NCBI RefSeq assembly: GCF_023146395.1
Contig: NZ_JAGLCD010000011.1
Location: forward strand, 16,334-80,333
Direction: 5' to 3'
Source: Aeromicrobium sp.
GTDB taxonomy: Bacteria > Actinomycetota > Actinomycetes > Propionibacteriales > Nocardioidaceae
DNA: 64,000 nucleotides
Of this stretch, positions 19,654 to 28,978 are shown piece after piece (positions within the stretch are counted from its first letter, which is position 1; every line of letters begins with the position of its first letter). The position numbers were made by a program, and so were the translations under genes. Under the pieces are notes generated by a model. That model was given only the letters and a program-made list of their open reading frames with translations. It did not search any database and had not been told where the DNA came from.

Positions 19654-20712
19654 ATGGCCCTCGACCTGAGCTCAGACGTCGTCGATTTGACCGCGGCCCT
19701 GGTGGACCTGCCGTCCGAGAGCCTCGACGAGCAGCTCATCGCCGACGAGGTCGAGATAGCGCTGCGGCGCCTGCCCCACCTGTCGGTCGTGCGCGACGGC
19801 CACACGATCGTGGCTCGCACCGACCTCGGGCGTGCCGAGCGCGTGGTCATCGCCGGGCACCTCGACACCGTGCCCGCGAACGGCAACCTGCCCTCTCGCC
19901 TGGCGGACGGCGTGCTCCACGGCCTGGGGTCGTGCGACATGAAGGGCGGTGTCGCGGTGGCCCTGCGCCTGGCGGCCACCGTGCCCGAGCCGACCCGCGA
20001 CGTCACCTACGTGTTCTACGAGGCCGAGGAGATCGCGGCGGTCCACAACGGACTGGGCCGCCTGGCCCGCGAGCATCCTGCGTGGATCGAGGGGGACTTC
20101 GCGATCCTGATGGAGCCCTCGAACGCAGGAGTGGAGGCGGGGTGCCAGGGCACGATGCGGGTCGACCTGCGCACGACGGGGGAGCGGGCCCACTCCGCCC
20201 GCTCGTGGATGGGGTCGAATGCGATCCACGCCCTCGCGCCGGCGCTCGCCACGCTCGAGGCCTACGTCTCGCGCGAGGTCGAGATCGACGGGCTGACGTA
20301 CCGCGAGGGCCTCAACGCCGTCGCGATCTCCGGCGGGGTCTCGGGCAACGTGGTGCCCGACGCCGCATCGTTGACGGTCAACTTCCGCTTCGCGCCCGAC
20401 CGCTCCGAGGAGCAGGCGCTGGCGTTCCTGCGCGAGACCTTCCCGCAGTACGACCTGGCCGTCACCGACTCCGCGCCGGGGGCCCTGCCGGGTCTGCAGC
20501 GTCCGGCGGCGGCGGCGTTCGTGGAGGCCGTCGGCGCCGAGGTCGGACCGAAGTTCGGCTGGACCGACGTCGCGAAGTTCACCGTCCTCGGGGTGCCCGC
20601 CGTGAACTACGGTCCGGGCGACCCGCTGTACGCGCACAAGGCCGACGAGCAGGTTCCCGTGGCGCACCTGCGCGGCGTCGAGGACAAGCTCCGCACCTGG
20701 CTCAGCCGGTAG
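19654..20712 (+). CDS. dapE: Succinyl-diaminopimelate desuccinylase
   Basis: M20 peptidase motifs AGHLDTVP, GSCDMKGGVAV, EPSNAGVEAGCQGTMR. Confidence 0.92.
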   Translation: MALDLSSDVVDLTAALVDLPSESLDEQLIADEVEIALRRLPHLSVVRDGHTIVARTDLGRAERVVIAGHLDTVPANGNLPSRLADGVLHGLGSCDMKGGVAVALRLAATVPEPTRDVTYVFYEAEEIAAVHNGLGRLAREHPAWIEGDFAILMEPSNAGVEAGCQGTMRVDLRTTGERAHSARSWMGSNAIHALAPALATLEAYVSREVEIDGLTYREGLNAVAISGGVSGNVVPDAASLTVNFRFAPDRSEEQALAFLRETFPQYDLAVTDSAPGALPGLQRPAAAAFVEAVGAEVGPKFGWTDVAKFTVLGVPAVNYGPGDPLYAHKADEQVPVAHLRGVEDKLRTWLSR

Positions 20713-20743
20713 CGGTGTCGGTGCCCCGTGACACGATCGGGCC

Positions 20744-21307
20744 GTGAGCGTCCTTCCCGGCCGTGACGGCCAGCCGCGCTGCCCCTGGGGCACCGCGCCC
20801 GACATGGTCCAGTACCACGACACCGAGTGGGGGCGTCCGGTCCACGGCGACGTCGGCCTGTTCGAGCGCATCACGTTGGAGGCCTTCCAGTCCGGCCTGT
20901 CGTGGGCCATCATCCTGCGCAAGCGGCCCGCGTTTCGCGAGGCGTTCGCCGGCTTCGACCCCGAGGTCGTGGCCGGCTTCGGCGAGCCCGACGTCGAGCG
21001 ACTCCTGGCCGATGCCGGCATCGTGCGCAACCGCGCCAAGATCGAGGCCGCGATCGGCAATGCCCGCGCGGTGCTGGAACTGCACGGCGAGCTCGACGAG
21101 ATCATCTGGGCCAGTGGTCCTGGTCCGCGCCCTCGCCCACGCACCGTCGCCGAGGTCCCGGCCGTCACCCCGGAGTCCACGGCCCTGGCCCGCCGCCTTC
21201 GTGCGCGGGGATTCCGGTTCGTGGGCCCCACCACGGCCTACGCGCTGATGCAGGCGGTCGGCGTCGTCGACGACCACCTGGCCGACTGCGCCACGGCGCC
21301 CGCCTGA
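20744..21307 (+). CDS. tag: DNA-3-methyladenine glycosylase I
   Basis: RCPWGTAPDMVQYHDTEWGRPVHGD, FERITLEAFQSGLSWAIIL. Confidence 0.95.
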   Translation: MSVLPGRDGQPRCPWGTAPDMVQYHDTEWGRPVHGDVGLFERITLEAFQSGLSWAIILRKRPAFREAFAGFDPEVVAGFGEPDVERLLADAGIVRNRAKIEAAIGNARAVLELHGELDEIIWASGPGPRPRPRTVAEVPAVTPESTALARRLRARGFRFVGPTTAYALMQAVGVVDDHLADCATAPA

Positions 21308-21428
21308 GGCCCGAACGCGGCCCGACATCGATCTGACACACCCGTGGCGTCGCATCGCGTCGGCGCATGGGAGATAATGAGGCACGGGCCCGCCACCACG
21401 GTGGGCCTGTTCGACGAGAGGGGAACTC

Positions 21429-21590
21429 ATGGCGGCCATGAAGCCTCGGACCGGTGACGGTCCGATGGAGGTCACCAAGGAAGGACGCTGCATCGTGATG
21501 CGCGTCCCGTTGGAGGGTGGGGGACGCCTTGTCGTCGAGCTCAACAACGAGGAAGCCGCGACGCTCGGCGACGCACTCAAAGCCGTCTGA
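21429..21590 (+). CDS. 53-aa conserved actinobacterial protein (DUF3117, Rv1211-like)
   Basis: MAAMKPRTGDGPMEVTKEGRCIVMRVPLEGGGRLVVELNNEEAATLGDALKAV; too short for the ORF track. Confidence 0.88.
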   Translation: MAAMKPRTGDGPMEVTKEGRCIVMRVPLEGGGRLVVELNNEEAATLGDALKAV

Positions 21591-21934
21591 TGTTCGGCCT
21601 CTCGGTGCGCTGGTCCCTGACCGGCGCACCGGCTGGCACGCTCGAACGGCTGCACGCCTACGTCGAGGACGTGTCGCTCTCACGCTTCGCCGGACTCGAC
21701 GGTCTGCGCTACAAGACGTGGCGTGCTCGCGACGGTGAGTGGTTCGAGGGCACCTACGTGTTCGTCTCGGAACAGGCGCGAGCCGAGTTCCAGGCTGCCT
21801 TCACCGCGAGCGCCGACGTGGCGGCGGGCAGCGAGATCATCGGGTCCGGGCCGGAGCTGATCGAGGCGTTCGAGGTCGTCGCCGCCGTGCGGGGGCCCGC
21901 CGGGTTCCGCTCGTCGGCCCGTTTCGAGAGCTGA
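21590..21934 (+). CDS. Hypothetical protein, possible dimeric alpha-beta-barrel fold
   Basis: ATG overlaps the TGA of the preceding gene (TGATG). Confidence 0.65.
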   Translation: MFGLSVRWSLTGAPAGTLERLHAYVEDVSLSRFAGLDGLRYKTWRARDGEWFEGTYVFVSEQARAEFQAAFTASADVAAGSEIIGSGPELIEAFEVVAAVRGPAGFRSSARFES

Positions 21935-21936
21935 GC

Positions 21937-22578
21937 TCAGGCGATCTTCTGCACGGCCAGCATGCCGTCACCGACCGGCAGCAGGACCGCGCGCAGAGCT
22001 TCGTCGTCACTGACCCGCTGCAGCAGGTCGCGGATCGCGCTCGTCTCCGGGTCGCGTTGCGCGGGATCGGCCACGCGGTCGTGCCACAACGCGTTGTCGA
22101 AGCAGATCAGCCCGCCGGGCCGGACGAGGCGAACCGCCTCGTCGAGGTACTCGGCGTACTCGACCTTGTCGCCGTCGAGGAAGGCGAGGTCGTAGTTGCC
22201 GTCAGCCAGGCGCGACATGACGTCGAGCGCGGCTCCGGCGATGAGCCGGAAGCGCTGCGGGGCGATGCCGGCGAGCGTGAAGACCTCGCGCGCATGGCGC
22301 TGGTGCTCGGCCTCGAGATCGACCGAGGTCAGCACCGTGTCGGTGCTGGCGCGCAGGATCCACAGCCCGGACACGCCGGTGCCGGTGCCGACCTCCACGA
22401 CGGCCTTGGCGTCGACGGCAGCGGCCAGGAACGCGAGCGTCGCGCCACCGCCCGCACCGATGGGAGCCACCCCCACGACCGTGGCGCGCTGCCGCGCCTC
22501 GGCGAGGATCGCGTCCTCGCGCGGGTAGCCCTCGGCGAACGCCAGGCTGGCCGCGTTGATCATGCTGTCCTCCGCCAC
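21937..22578 (-). CDS. O-methyltransferase, class I SAM-dependent
   Basis: [46 protein letters not shown]. Confidence 0.93.
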   Translation of the reverse strand: MAEDSMINAASLAFAEGYPREDAILAEARQRATVVGVAPIGAGGGATLAFLAAAVDAKAVVEVGTGTGVSGLWILRASTDTVLTSVDLEAEHQRHAREVFTLAGIAPQRFRLIAGAALDVMSRLADGNYDLAFLDGDKVEYAEYLDEAVRLVRPGGLICFDNALWHDRVADPAQRDPETSAIRDLLQRVSDDEALRAVLLPVGDGMLAVQKIA

Positions 22579-22728
22579 GGCTCCAGCCTAGTCCCGCTCG
22601 ACCTGCAGGCGGCGGCACCACGCGGGACAATGGCGGTGGAACCGCAGGCCGGGCCACGGGTCGCCGGGTTTGGGGAACCGTCAGCCGGTGCTGAGCGTTC
22701 TCTCAGCAAGAACCGGCACGATCAGTGC

Positions 22729-23316
22729 ATGACGAGCGACAGGAACTCCGTGGTCACGACCGAGCCGCACCCCTCCTTGGAGTGGGACGCCATCGTGGCG
22801 GAGCACTCCGCGCGGGTCTACCGGCTTGCGCTGCGGCTCACGGGCAACCCGCACGACGCCGAGGACCTGACCCAGGACGTCTTCGTCCGGGTGTTCCGCT
22901 CGCTCGACACCTACGAGCCGGGGAACTTCCCGGGCTGGCTGCACCGCATCACGACCAACTTGTTCCTCGACCGGGCTCGCCGGGCCTCGCGCATCCGCAT
23001 GGACCGCTTCGCCGACGGCGCCGAGGACCGCCTGCTGGCCCAGGACCTCCGCCCGGAAGAAGCCGTCGACGGTGCGGGCTTCGACCCGGACATCGAGCAG
23101 GCCCTGCAGGCGCTCTCGGAGGACTTCCGGGTCGTCGTCGTGCTGTGCGACGTCGAAGGCCTGAGCTACGAGGAGATCGCCGACGTGCTGGGCATCAAGC
23201 TCGGTACGGTCCGGTCGCGCATCCACCGCGGGCGCACCCAGCTGCGGGCTGCGCTGTCGCACCGGGCGCCCACGACGGGGCGCACCCGGGTCTGGGGACC
23301 GGTCGGGGTCGGATGA
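22729..23316 (+). CDS. sigE: ECF RNA polymerase sigma factor, SigE-like
   Basis: [46 protein letters not shown] (region 2), [29 protein letters not shown] (region 4). Confidence 0.95.
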   Translation: MTSDRNSVVTTEPHPSLEWDAIVAEHSARVYRLALRLTGNPHDAEDLTQDVFVRVFRSLDTYEPGNFPGWLHRITTNLFLDRARRASRIRMDRFADGAEDRLLAQDLRPEEAVDGAGFDPDIEQALQALSEDFRVVVVLCDVEGLSYEEIADVLGIKLGTVRSRIHRGRTQLRAALSHRAPTTGRTRVWGPVGVG

Positions 23317-24212
23317 CCCATCTCGGTGCCGATGTCGCGGCGTTCGTCGACGGGCAGCTCCCGCCCGCGCGGGAGCTGGCCGCTCGTCGCCACCTCGAGC
23401 AGTGTGAGCGGTGCCGCTCAGTCGTTGCCGAGCAGGAGCAGCTCAAGCGCCGGATGGCGCGGACCGCGCCCGCGGGTGGGCCGGCGGGTGTGCCGGCCCA
23501 CCTGGCGGCGGCGCTGGCGGCCGTGGCCTCCGACCCCAGGGAGCCGGACTCGCCCCGGCGGCAGGCCCTGCGGCGCTCGGTCGGCGTCGTTGTGGCCCTC
23601 GTGGGATCCTCGGCCGCCGTGCTCCTGCTGGCGTACGTGCTCGCGCCGCCGCTGCCGAGCACGGGCGATCCCGTGGACCCCGACTTCGACGCGTACGTCA
23701 GTGAGTTCCTGGCGGAGGCCGCGAGCCGCCGTGCCCCCGACGTGGTGGCGACGTCGACGACGGTTCCTGCGGCCGCGTCGAGCGACACCACACCGCTGAG
23801 CCCCCGCGAGCTCGCCCGGCTCGACGCCGACGGGTGGCCGTGCCACACGGTGCTGGCCGGTGATCTCGAGCGCGTCGACGGTCGTCTCCTGGGTGACGCG
23901 GCCATCGCGCTGCGCTACTCCGGTGAGCACGTCCAGCTGCACCTGATCGAGCAGATCGGGCGCCTCGACGACGCCGCGCTCGCCGACTTCCAGCGGCGCA
24001 CGCTGGCCGACTCGGTCGTGTGGGTCCGCGAGGGACAGCCCAATGTCGCCGCCTGGCAGGCCGACGGGGTCGTGTACGCCGTCGTCACCGACGCGTCGGT
24101 CGCGAGCGTCGCCGAGGTCGTCGCGCAGCTTCCGTCGACCCCGGACCGGTCCGCGATCGAGCGGGTCGAGGACGGCCTGGACCGCATGACCGGCTGGATC
24201 TCGGCGGCCTAG
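23313..24212 (+). CDS. rseA: Anti-sigma factor with N-terminal zinc-finger (ZAS) motif and TM helix
   Basis: HLEQCERC (HxxxCxxC); overlaps sigE stop by 4 nt; [24 protein letters not shown]. Confidence 0.85.
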   Translation: MTHLGADVAAFVDGQLPPARELAARRHLEQCERCRSVVAEQEQLKRRMARTAPAGGPAGVPAHLAAALAAVASDPREPDSPRRQALRRSVGVVVALVGSSAAVLLLAYVLAPPLPSTGDPVDPDFDAYVSEFLAEAASRRAPDVVATSTTVPAAASSDTTPLSPRELARLDADGWPCHTVLAGDLERVDGRLLGDAAIALRYSGEHVQLHLIEQIGRLDDAALADFQRRTLADSVVWVREGQPNVAAWQADGVVYAVVTDASVASVAEVVAQLPSTPDRSAIERVEDGLDRMTGWISAA

Positions 24213-24239
24213 AATCCTCGCCCAGCAACGGCATCGAGG

Positions 24240-24345
24240 CTGAGGGGTTGAGGGTGTCACGGCACCCTCAACCCCTCAGATCGCGACCGCTGATGACGAA
24301 GGTTGAGGGGGCGCGGTGGCGCGGGCAACCACGACCCCTCAGATT
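24240..24345. repeat. Intergenic repeat family B (copy 1)
   Basis: CTGAGGGGTTGAGGGTG-TCACGG-CACCCTCAACCCCTCAG perfect 17-bp stem (24240-24279) plus GGTTGAGGGG...ACCACGACCCCTCAG tail. Confidence 0.85.
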
Positions 24346-24364
24346 GCGTCCGCCTCGGTGGGGC

Positions 24365-24697
24365 CTAGGTGGCCTCGGTGTCGAAGGGGGGGCGTTCGCC
24401 GGGGCGCAGCGACCGGGACACCGCGGTCACGGCGGCCGTCGCGGGCGTGCGGCCCGACGGCTCGTCGAGGAACGTGCGGCGCACGGCCTCGCGCGGGTCG
24501 AGGTCACGCAGCTGGAGTCCCGAGAGGTCCTGACCGATCTCCCGGCCGAGGTCGTTCTTGGCGTTCTCGGCCATCTGCCGCACCGTGCGGACGAAGCCGC
24601 CGGCCTGCTTGGCCAGCTCGGGCAGACGCTCGGGGCCGAACACGAGCATCGCGACGACCAGGATGACCCCGATCTCCGCCCAGCCCATGCCGAACAT
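24365..24697 (-). CDS. tatB: Sec-independent protein translocase TatB
   Basis: MFGMGWAEIGVILVVAMLVFGPERLPELAKQAGGFVRTVR. Confidence 0.93.
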   Translation of the reverse strand: MFGMGWAEIGVILVVAMLVFGPERLPELAKQAGGFVRTVRQMAENAKNDLGREIGQDLSGLQLRDLDPREAVRRTFLDEPSGRTPATAAVTAVSRSLRPGERPPFDTEAT

Positions 24698-24705
24698 GGT
24701 GAGAC

Positions 24706-25887
24706 CTAGAGTCGACCGGCCGGGGTCAGGCCGAGCTGCATGCCGGCCAGACCGCGCGAGCGTCCGCTGAGGCGGTCGGCGGCGGCCTGCAGCACGACGG
24801 CCGAGGCCGACTCGGGGTGCGCGACCACGATGGGGTGGCCTTCGTCGCCGCCGAGGCGCAGCTGCTCGTCGAGCGGGACCTCCGCGAGGAGGGGGACGTC
24901 GTGCCCGAGGCGTTCGGCCAGGGTCGAGGCGACCTGCTGGCCGCCGCCGCTGCCGAAGACCTCGAGGCGCTCACCCGACGGCAGTGCCAGGTACGACATG
25001 TTCTCGACGACCCCGACGACCCGCTGGTGGAGCATCGAGGCCATCGTGCCGGCCCGCTCGGCGACCTGGGCGGCCGCCTGCTGCGGGGTCGTGACGACGA
25101 GGACCTCGGCGGTGGACAGGTGCTGGCCGACGCTGATGGCCATGTCGCCCGTGCCCGGCGGCAGGTCGAGGAGCAGGACGTCGAGGTCGCCCCAGTAGAC
25201 GTCGCTCAGCATCTGCACGAGCGCCCGGTCGAGCATGGGGCCGCGCCACGCGACGACCTGGTCCTTGCGCGGCTTGAGCATGCCGATGCTGATGACCTTG
25301 ACGTCGGGGGCGGCCGCGGCGTCGGGGTGGTCGCCGAGCGAGCTGACCGGCACCGGGACGGGCATGATCATGTCGTCGACCTGGGTGGGACGGTGATCGC
25401 CCACGCCCATGAGGTCAGGGATCGAGTGGCCGTAGATGTCGGCGTCGAGGATGCCGACCTTGAGCCCGCGCAGCGCCATGGCGACACCGAGGTTGACCGT
25501 GACGGAGGACTTGCCGACGCCACCCTTGCCCGAGGCCACGGCGTAGACGCGCGTGAGATTGCCCGGCTGGGTGAAGGGGATCTCCTTCTCCGCGGCTCCG
25601 CCCCGCAGCATGTCGCGCATCGCGGTGCGCTGCTCGTCGGTCATGACGCCCATGTCGACGTGGACCAGGTGCGCGGGCGCGACGCCGGCGACGGCCTGGG
25701 TCACGTCGCGCGTCAAGGTGTCCTTGAGTGGACAACCCGCGACGGTCAGCAGCAGCCGCACCGTGATGTCGGTGTCGCTGATCGTGATCGTGTCGACCAT
25801 GCCGAGCTCGGTGATGGGACGCTTGATCTCGGGGTCGTTGACGCGGGTCAGCGCCTCACGGACCTGTTCCTCGGTGACGGCAGCCAT
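24706..25887 (-). CDS. mrp: Mrp/NBP35 family iron-sulfur cluster carrier ATPase
   Basis: ASGKGGVGKSSVTVNLGVAMA deviant Walker A; N-terminal DUF59-like domain. Confidence 0.95.
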   Translation of the reverse strand: MAAVTEEQVREALTRVNDPEIKRPITELGMVDTITISDTDITVRLLLTVAGCPLKDTLTRDVTQAVAGVAPAHLVHVDMGVMTDEQRTAMRDMLRGGAAEKEIPFTQPGNLTRVYAVASGKGGVGKSSVTVNLGVAMALRGLKVGILDADIYGHSIPDLMGVGDHRPTQVDDMIMPVPVPVSSLGDHPDAAAAPDVKVISIGMLKPRKDQVVAWRGPMLDRALVQMLSDVYWGDLDVLLLDLPPGTGDMAISVGQHLSTAEVLVVTTPQQAAAQVAERAGTMASMLHQRVVGVVENMSYLALPSGERLEVFGSGGGQQVASTLAERLGHDVPLLAEVPLDEQLRLGGDEGHPIVVAHPESASAVVLQAAADRLSGRSRGLAGMQLGLTPAGRL

Positions 25888-25935
25888 GTCCTCCATCGTA
25901 CGGGGGAGCCCGGCGCGCCCGAGATGAGTCCAGCC

Positions 25936-26487
25936 TCAGTCGCGTTTGTCCTTCTTGGGCTTGGGCGGCTTCTCGCGTCGCTCGCCCTCCTCGGCGGGGT
26001 CGAGCGCCTCGACCAGGCCGCGCAGCTCGCTGCGCAGGAAGTCGCGGGTCGCGACCTCGCCCAGGCCCAGGCGCAGGCTGGCCACCTCGCGGGCCAGGAA
26101 CTCCATGTCGGCGTGGGACTGCGCGGTCGCGTCGCGGTCCTGCTGCTGCTGGACGCGGTCGCGCGACTCCTGACGGTTCTGCGCCAGCAGGATCAGCGGG
26201 GCCGCGTACGAGGCCTGCAGGGAGAGGATCAGCGTGAGGAAGATGAACGGGTACGGGTCCCACCGCGCCTTCTCGGGGCCCAGGACGTTCCAGCCGAGCC
26301 ACACGATGATGAAGACCGTCATGCCCGCCAGGAACGTGGCGGTGCCCATGAAGCGGGCGAACGACTCGGCGAAGCGGCCGAAGCGCTCGGTGTCGAAGTC
26401 GGCGCGCGGGTGCCACCCGCGCCGGCGGTCACGCGGCTGGTCGAGGCGGCTCTGGCGCGCGGCGTCGCGCCGCGACTGCTCAGCCAT
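25936..26487 (-). CDS. DUF1003 membrane protein
   Basis: FARFMGTATFLAGMTVFIIVWLGWN...DPYPFIFLTLILSLQASYAAPLILLAQNRQ. Confidence 0.93.
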   Translation of the reverse strand: MAEQSRRDAARQSRLDQPRDRRRGWHPRADFDTERFGRFAESFARFMGTATFLAGMTVFIIVWLGWNVLGPEKARWDPYPFIFLTLILSLQASYAAPLILLAQNRQESRDRVQQQQDRDATAQSHADMEFLAREVASLRLGLGEVATRDFLRSELRGLVEALDPAEEGERREKPPKPKKDKRD

Positions 26488-27733
26488 GACGCACCGACTC
26501 TCGGGTCGACTCGCGCCAGCCCTCGGGCAGGAGGTGGTCGAGCACGTCGTCGATCGTGACGGCGCCCATGAGGTGCTTGGACTCGTCGATGACCGGCAGG
26601 GCCACCAGGTTGTACGCCGCGAGCAGGCCCGAGACGTCGGCGAGCGAGGACTCCGGGCGCGGCCACTCGATGTCGTCGTCGACGATCGCGCTGACGAGGG
26701 TCGACGGGGGGTGGCGCAGCAGCGCCTGCAGGTGCACGACGCCCAGGAACCGGCCCGTGGGCGTCTCGACCGGCGGGCGGCAGACGTAGACCATCGAGGC
26801 GAGGGCGGGGATCAGGTCGGGCTCGCGGACCCGCGCGAGGGCCTCGGCGATCGTGGCGTCCGGGGCGAGCACGACCGGATCGGTCGTCATCATCGAACCC
26901 GCCGTGCCCTCCTCGTACGTCAGGAGGCGGCGCATGTCCTCGGCGTCCTCGGGCTCCATGCGCTGCAGCATCTGCTCGGCCGTGGCCGGGGGCAGCGACC
27001 CGAGGAGATCGGCGGCGTCGTCGTCGTTCATCTCGCTGACGACGTCCGAGGCGCGCTCGGGGTGTAGGACGCCGAGGATCTCCACCTGTGCGCGGGCGGG
27101 CAGCTCCTCGAGGACGTCGGCGAGCCGTTCGTCGCCCAGCTCGGCGGCGATCTCGAGCCGGCGCTTCGGCGTGAGCTCCAGCAGGGCGTTGGCGAGGTCG
27201 ACGGCCCGCAGGTCGTCCATCGTCGCGAGCAGGTGCTGGGCGCCCTGGGCGGAGTCCTCGTCGGCGAGGCCCACGACGTCGGACCATTCCGGGGTGTGCG
27301 TGGCGCCCCGGCGACCGAAGCGCTTGCTGGACTCCTGCACCGCGACGTGGGTCAGGTGCCAGTCGCGGCGGGCGTCCATCTCCATCGCGAGGTCGAAGAC
27401 CTCCCCGGCGAGGCCCTCGCGGGTCGTGACCTGGCGGTCGAAGAGCTCGTGCACCGCGAGCGTCTCGTGCTTGCGCTGCTCGAACCGGCGCATGTTGACC
27501 ACGCCGGTCGTGATGATCTGGCCGCCGTCGAGCGAGGTCACGCGCGTGATCGGCAGGAACACGCGCCGGCGCCCCAGGACCTCGACCACGAGCCCGAGGA
27601 CACGTGGTCGACTTCCGGTGGAGCGGATCGTCACGACGACGTCGCGCAGCTTGCCCACGCGGTCGCCGGCCGGGTCGAAGACCGGTTGTCCGACGATGCG
27701 GGACAGGAAGATGCGTCCGGGCATGCTGCTCAC
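26480..27733 (-). CDS. PRC-barrel + MgtE N-terminal domain + CBS pair protein lacking a membrane channel domain
   Basis: PVFDPAGDRVGKLRDVVV; LEELPARAQVEILGVLHPERASDVVSEMNDDDAADLLGSL; CBS repeats; ends without TM segments. Confidence 0.9.
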   Translation of the reverse strand: MSSMPGRIFLSRIVGQPVFDPAGDRVGKLRDVVVTIRSTGSRPRVLGLVVEVLGRRRVFLPITRVTSLDGGQIITTGVVNMRRFEQRKHETLAVHELFDRQVTTREGLAGEVFDLAMEMDARRDWHLTHVAVQESSKRFGRRGATHTPEWSDVVGLADEDSAQGAQHLLATMDDLRAVDLANALLELTPKRRLEIAAELGDERLADVLEELPARAQVEILGVLHPERASDVVSEMNDDDAADLLGSLPPATAEQMLQRMEPEDAEDMRRLLTYEEGTAGSMMTTDPVVLAPDATIAEALARVREPDLIPALASMVYVCRPPVETPTGRFLGVVHLQALLRHPPSTLVSAIVDDDIEWPRPESSLADVSGLLAAYNLVALPVIDESKHLMGAVTIDDVLDHLLPEGWRESTRESVRHG

Positions 27734-27760
27734 GTCAGCACCCTACCGGCGGGCCTGACG

Positions 27761-28822
27761 TCAGGCCGGTGCTGCGGAACTGCGCCGGGCGGTGACCGCG
27801 CTGACGTGGCCGAGGTGCTGCGTCGAGGACGGGCGCGAGGTCTCCCGGGCCTCGAGCCCGGCCACAAAGGTGCCGATCTCGTCGATCGCCGCGCGGGCCT
27901 CGGGCACCCAGGACGCGGCCGCCTGGAACACGTGCACCTGGCGGTCCCAGACCGTGAGGTCGCAGGGCACGCCGGCCGCCACGAGCCGGTTGGCCATGAG
28001 CTCGGCGTCCGCGAGCAGGATCTCGCGCGAGCCGACGTGGATCAGGGTCGGCGGCATGTCGGCGAGGGGCATGTTGACCGGGCACGTGCGCCGGCCCGAC
28101 ACGCCCCGGCGCGTCTCGAGGTTCTCCGAGACGTCGGTCAGGCGCGAGACGGCGCGCAGGGAGAACGTCTGGCAACGGTGCGCATTACGGTGCACGGCCT
28201 TGCCGGCGGGGTCGAAGTCGAGCAGCGGAGAGAGCGCCACGACGCCGGCAGGTCGGCCCAGGCCGGCGTCCATCGCGGCGCGCGCGACCGCGAACGCCAG
28301 GTAGCCGCCCGCGGAGTCGCCCGCGATCGTGACGTCCTCGATGCGGTGGCCCTGGGCGAGCAGCCAGTGGAGGCCGTCGAGCCCGTCGGCGACCGACTCC
28401 GTGATGGGCTCGTAGGGCATCTGTCGGTAGCCGACGTTGAGCGCCGGCACGCCTGAGGCCGACGAGATGCGCGAGACCAGGCGCCGGTGGGTGTTCAGGC
28501 CGCACGTGAGGAACGCCCCGCCGTGCAGGTAGAGGATCGCGCCGCCCTCGCCGGGCGTGTCGGCGACTCCGGCGCCCAGGACGAGCTCGGCGCCGCAGAG
28601 GCCTAGGTCGACCCGGCGCCAGCGGGTGCCCTCGGGCGCCGGGAGCAGTCGGGCGGCCTGCTCGAGCAGATTGGGAGGGAACAGGTCGAACGGCAGGCGC
28701 GACCAGGCGTCGAGCAGCGGGCGGACCGTGTGCTTGAGGCCGAACGCCAGGACCTGCGACGGCAGGCTGGCTCCGGCGCGGAACTGCGCGTCCGCGGCGA
28801 CCGAGAGGTGCGTGCTTCCCAT
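27761..28822 (-). CDS. Alpha/beta hydrolase (HSL/esterase-lipase type)
   Basis: YLHGGAFLTCG, GDSAGGYLAF nucleophile elbow. Confidence 0.92.
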   Translation of the reverse strand: MGSTHLSVAADAQFRAGASLPSQVLAFGLKHTVRPLLDAWSRLPFDLFPPNLLEQAARLLPAPEGTRWRRVDLGLCGAELVLGAGVADTPGEGGAILYLHGGAFLTCGLNTHRRLVSRISSASGVPALNVGYRQMPYEPITESVADGLDGLHWLLAQGHRIEDVTIAGDSAGGYLAFAVARAAMDAGLGRPAGVVALSPLLDFDPAGKAVHRNAHRCQTFSLRAVSRLTDVSENLETRRGVSGRRTCPVNMPLADMPPTLIHVGSREILLADAELMANRLVAAGVPCDLTVWDRQVHVFQAAASWVPEARAAIDEIGTFVAGLEARETSRPSSTQHLGHVSAVTARRSSAAPA

Positions 28823-28913
28823 GCGTGCTCTCCCTACCGTTCGCGACCCGGTCCTGACCGGATCATTCACCCCACGACCTGCGAAGATTCACGCGATCGT
28901 GTGTCATGTTGTG

Positions 28914-28926
28914 ATGTGATTCACAT
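28914..28926. promoter_or_regulatory. Perfect palindrome ATGTGA-T-TCACAT in divergent promoter region
   Basis: Direct reading of 28914-28926. Confidence 0.5.
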
Positions 28927-28978
28927 TCGTTGAGTGAGCGTACGCGACCACAGACCACCCCGCGCGAGGAACCCCCAC

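Noticed and set aside
24240-24345. Phage att site or integron attC
   Set aside because: Palindromic, but no integrase and a second copy at 57057 fits a dispersed repeat family instead.
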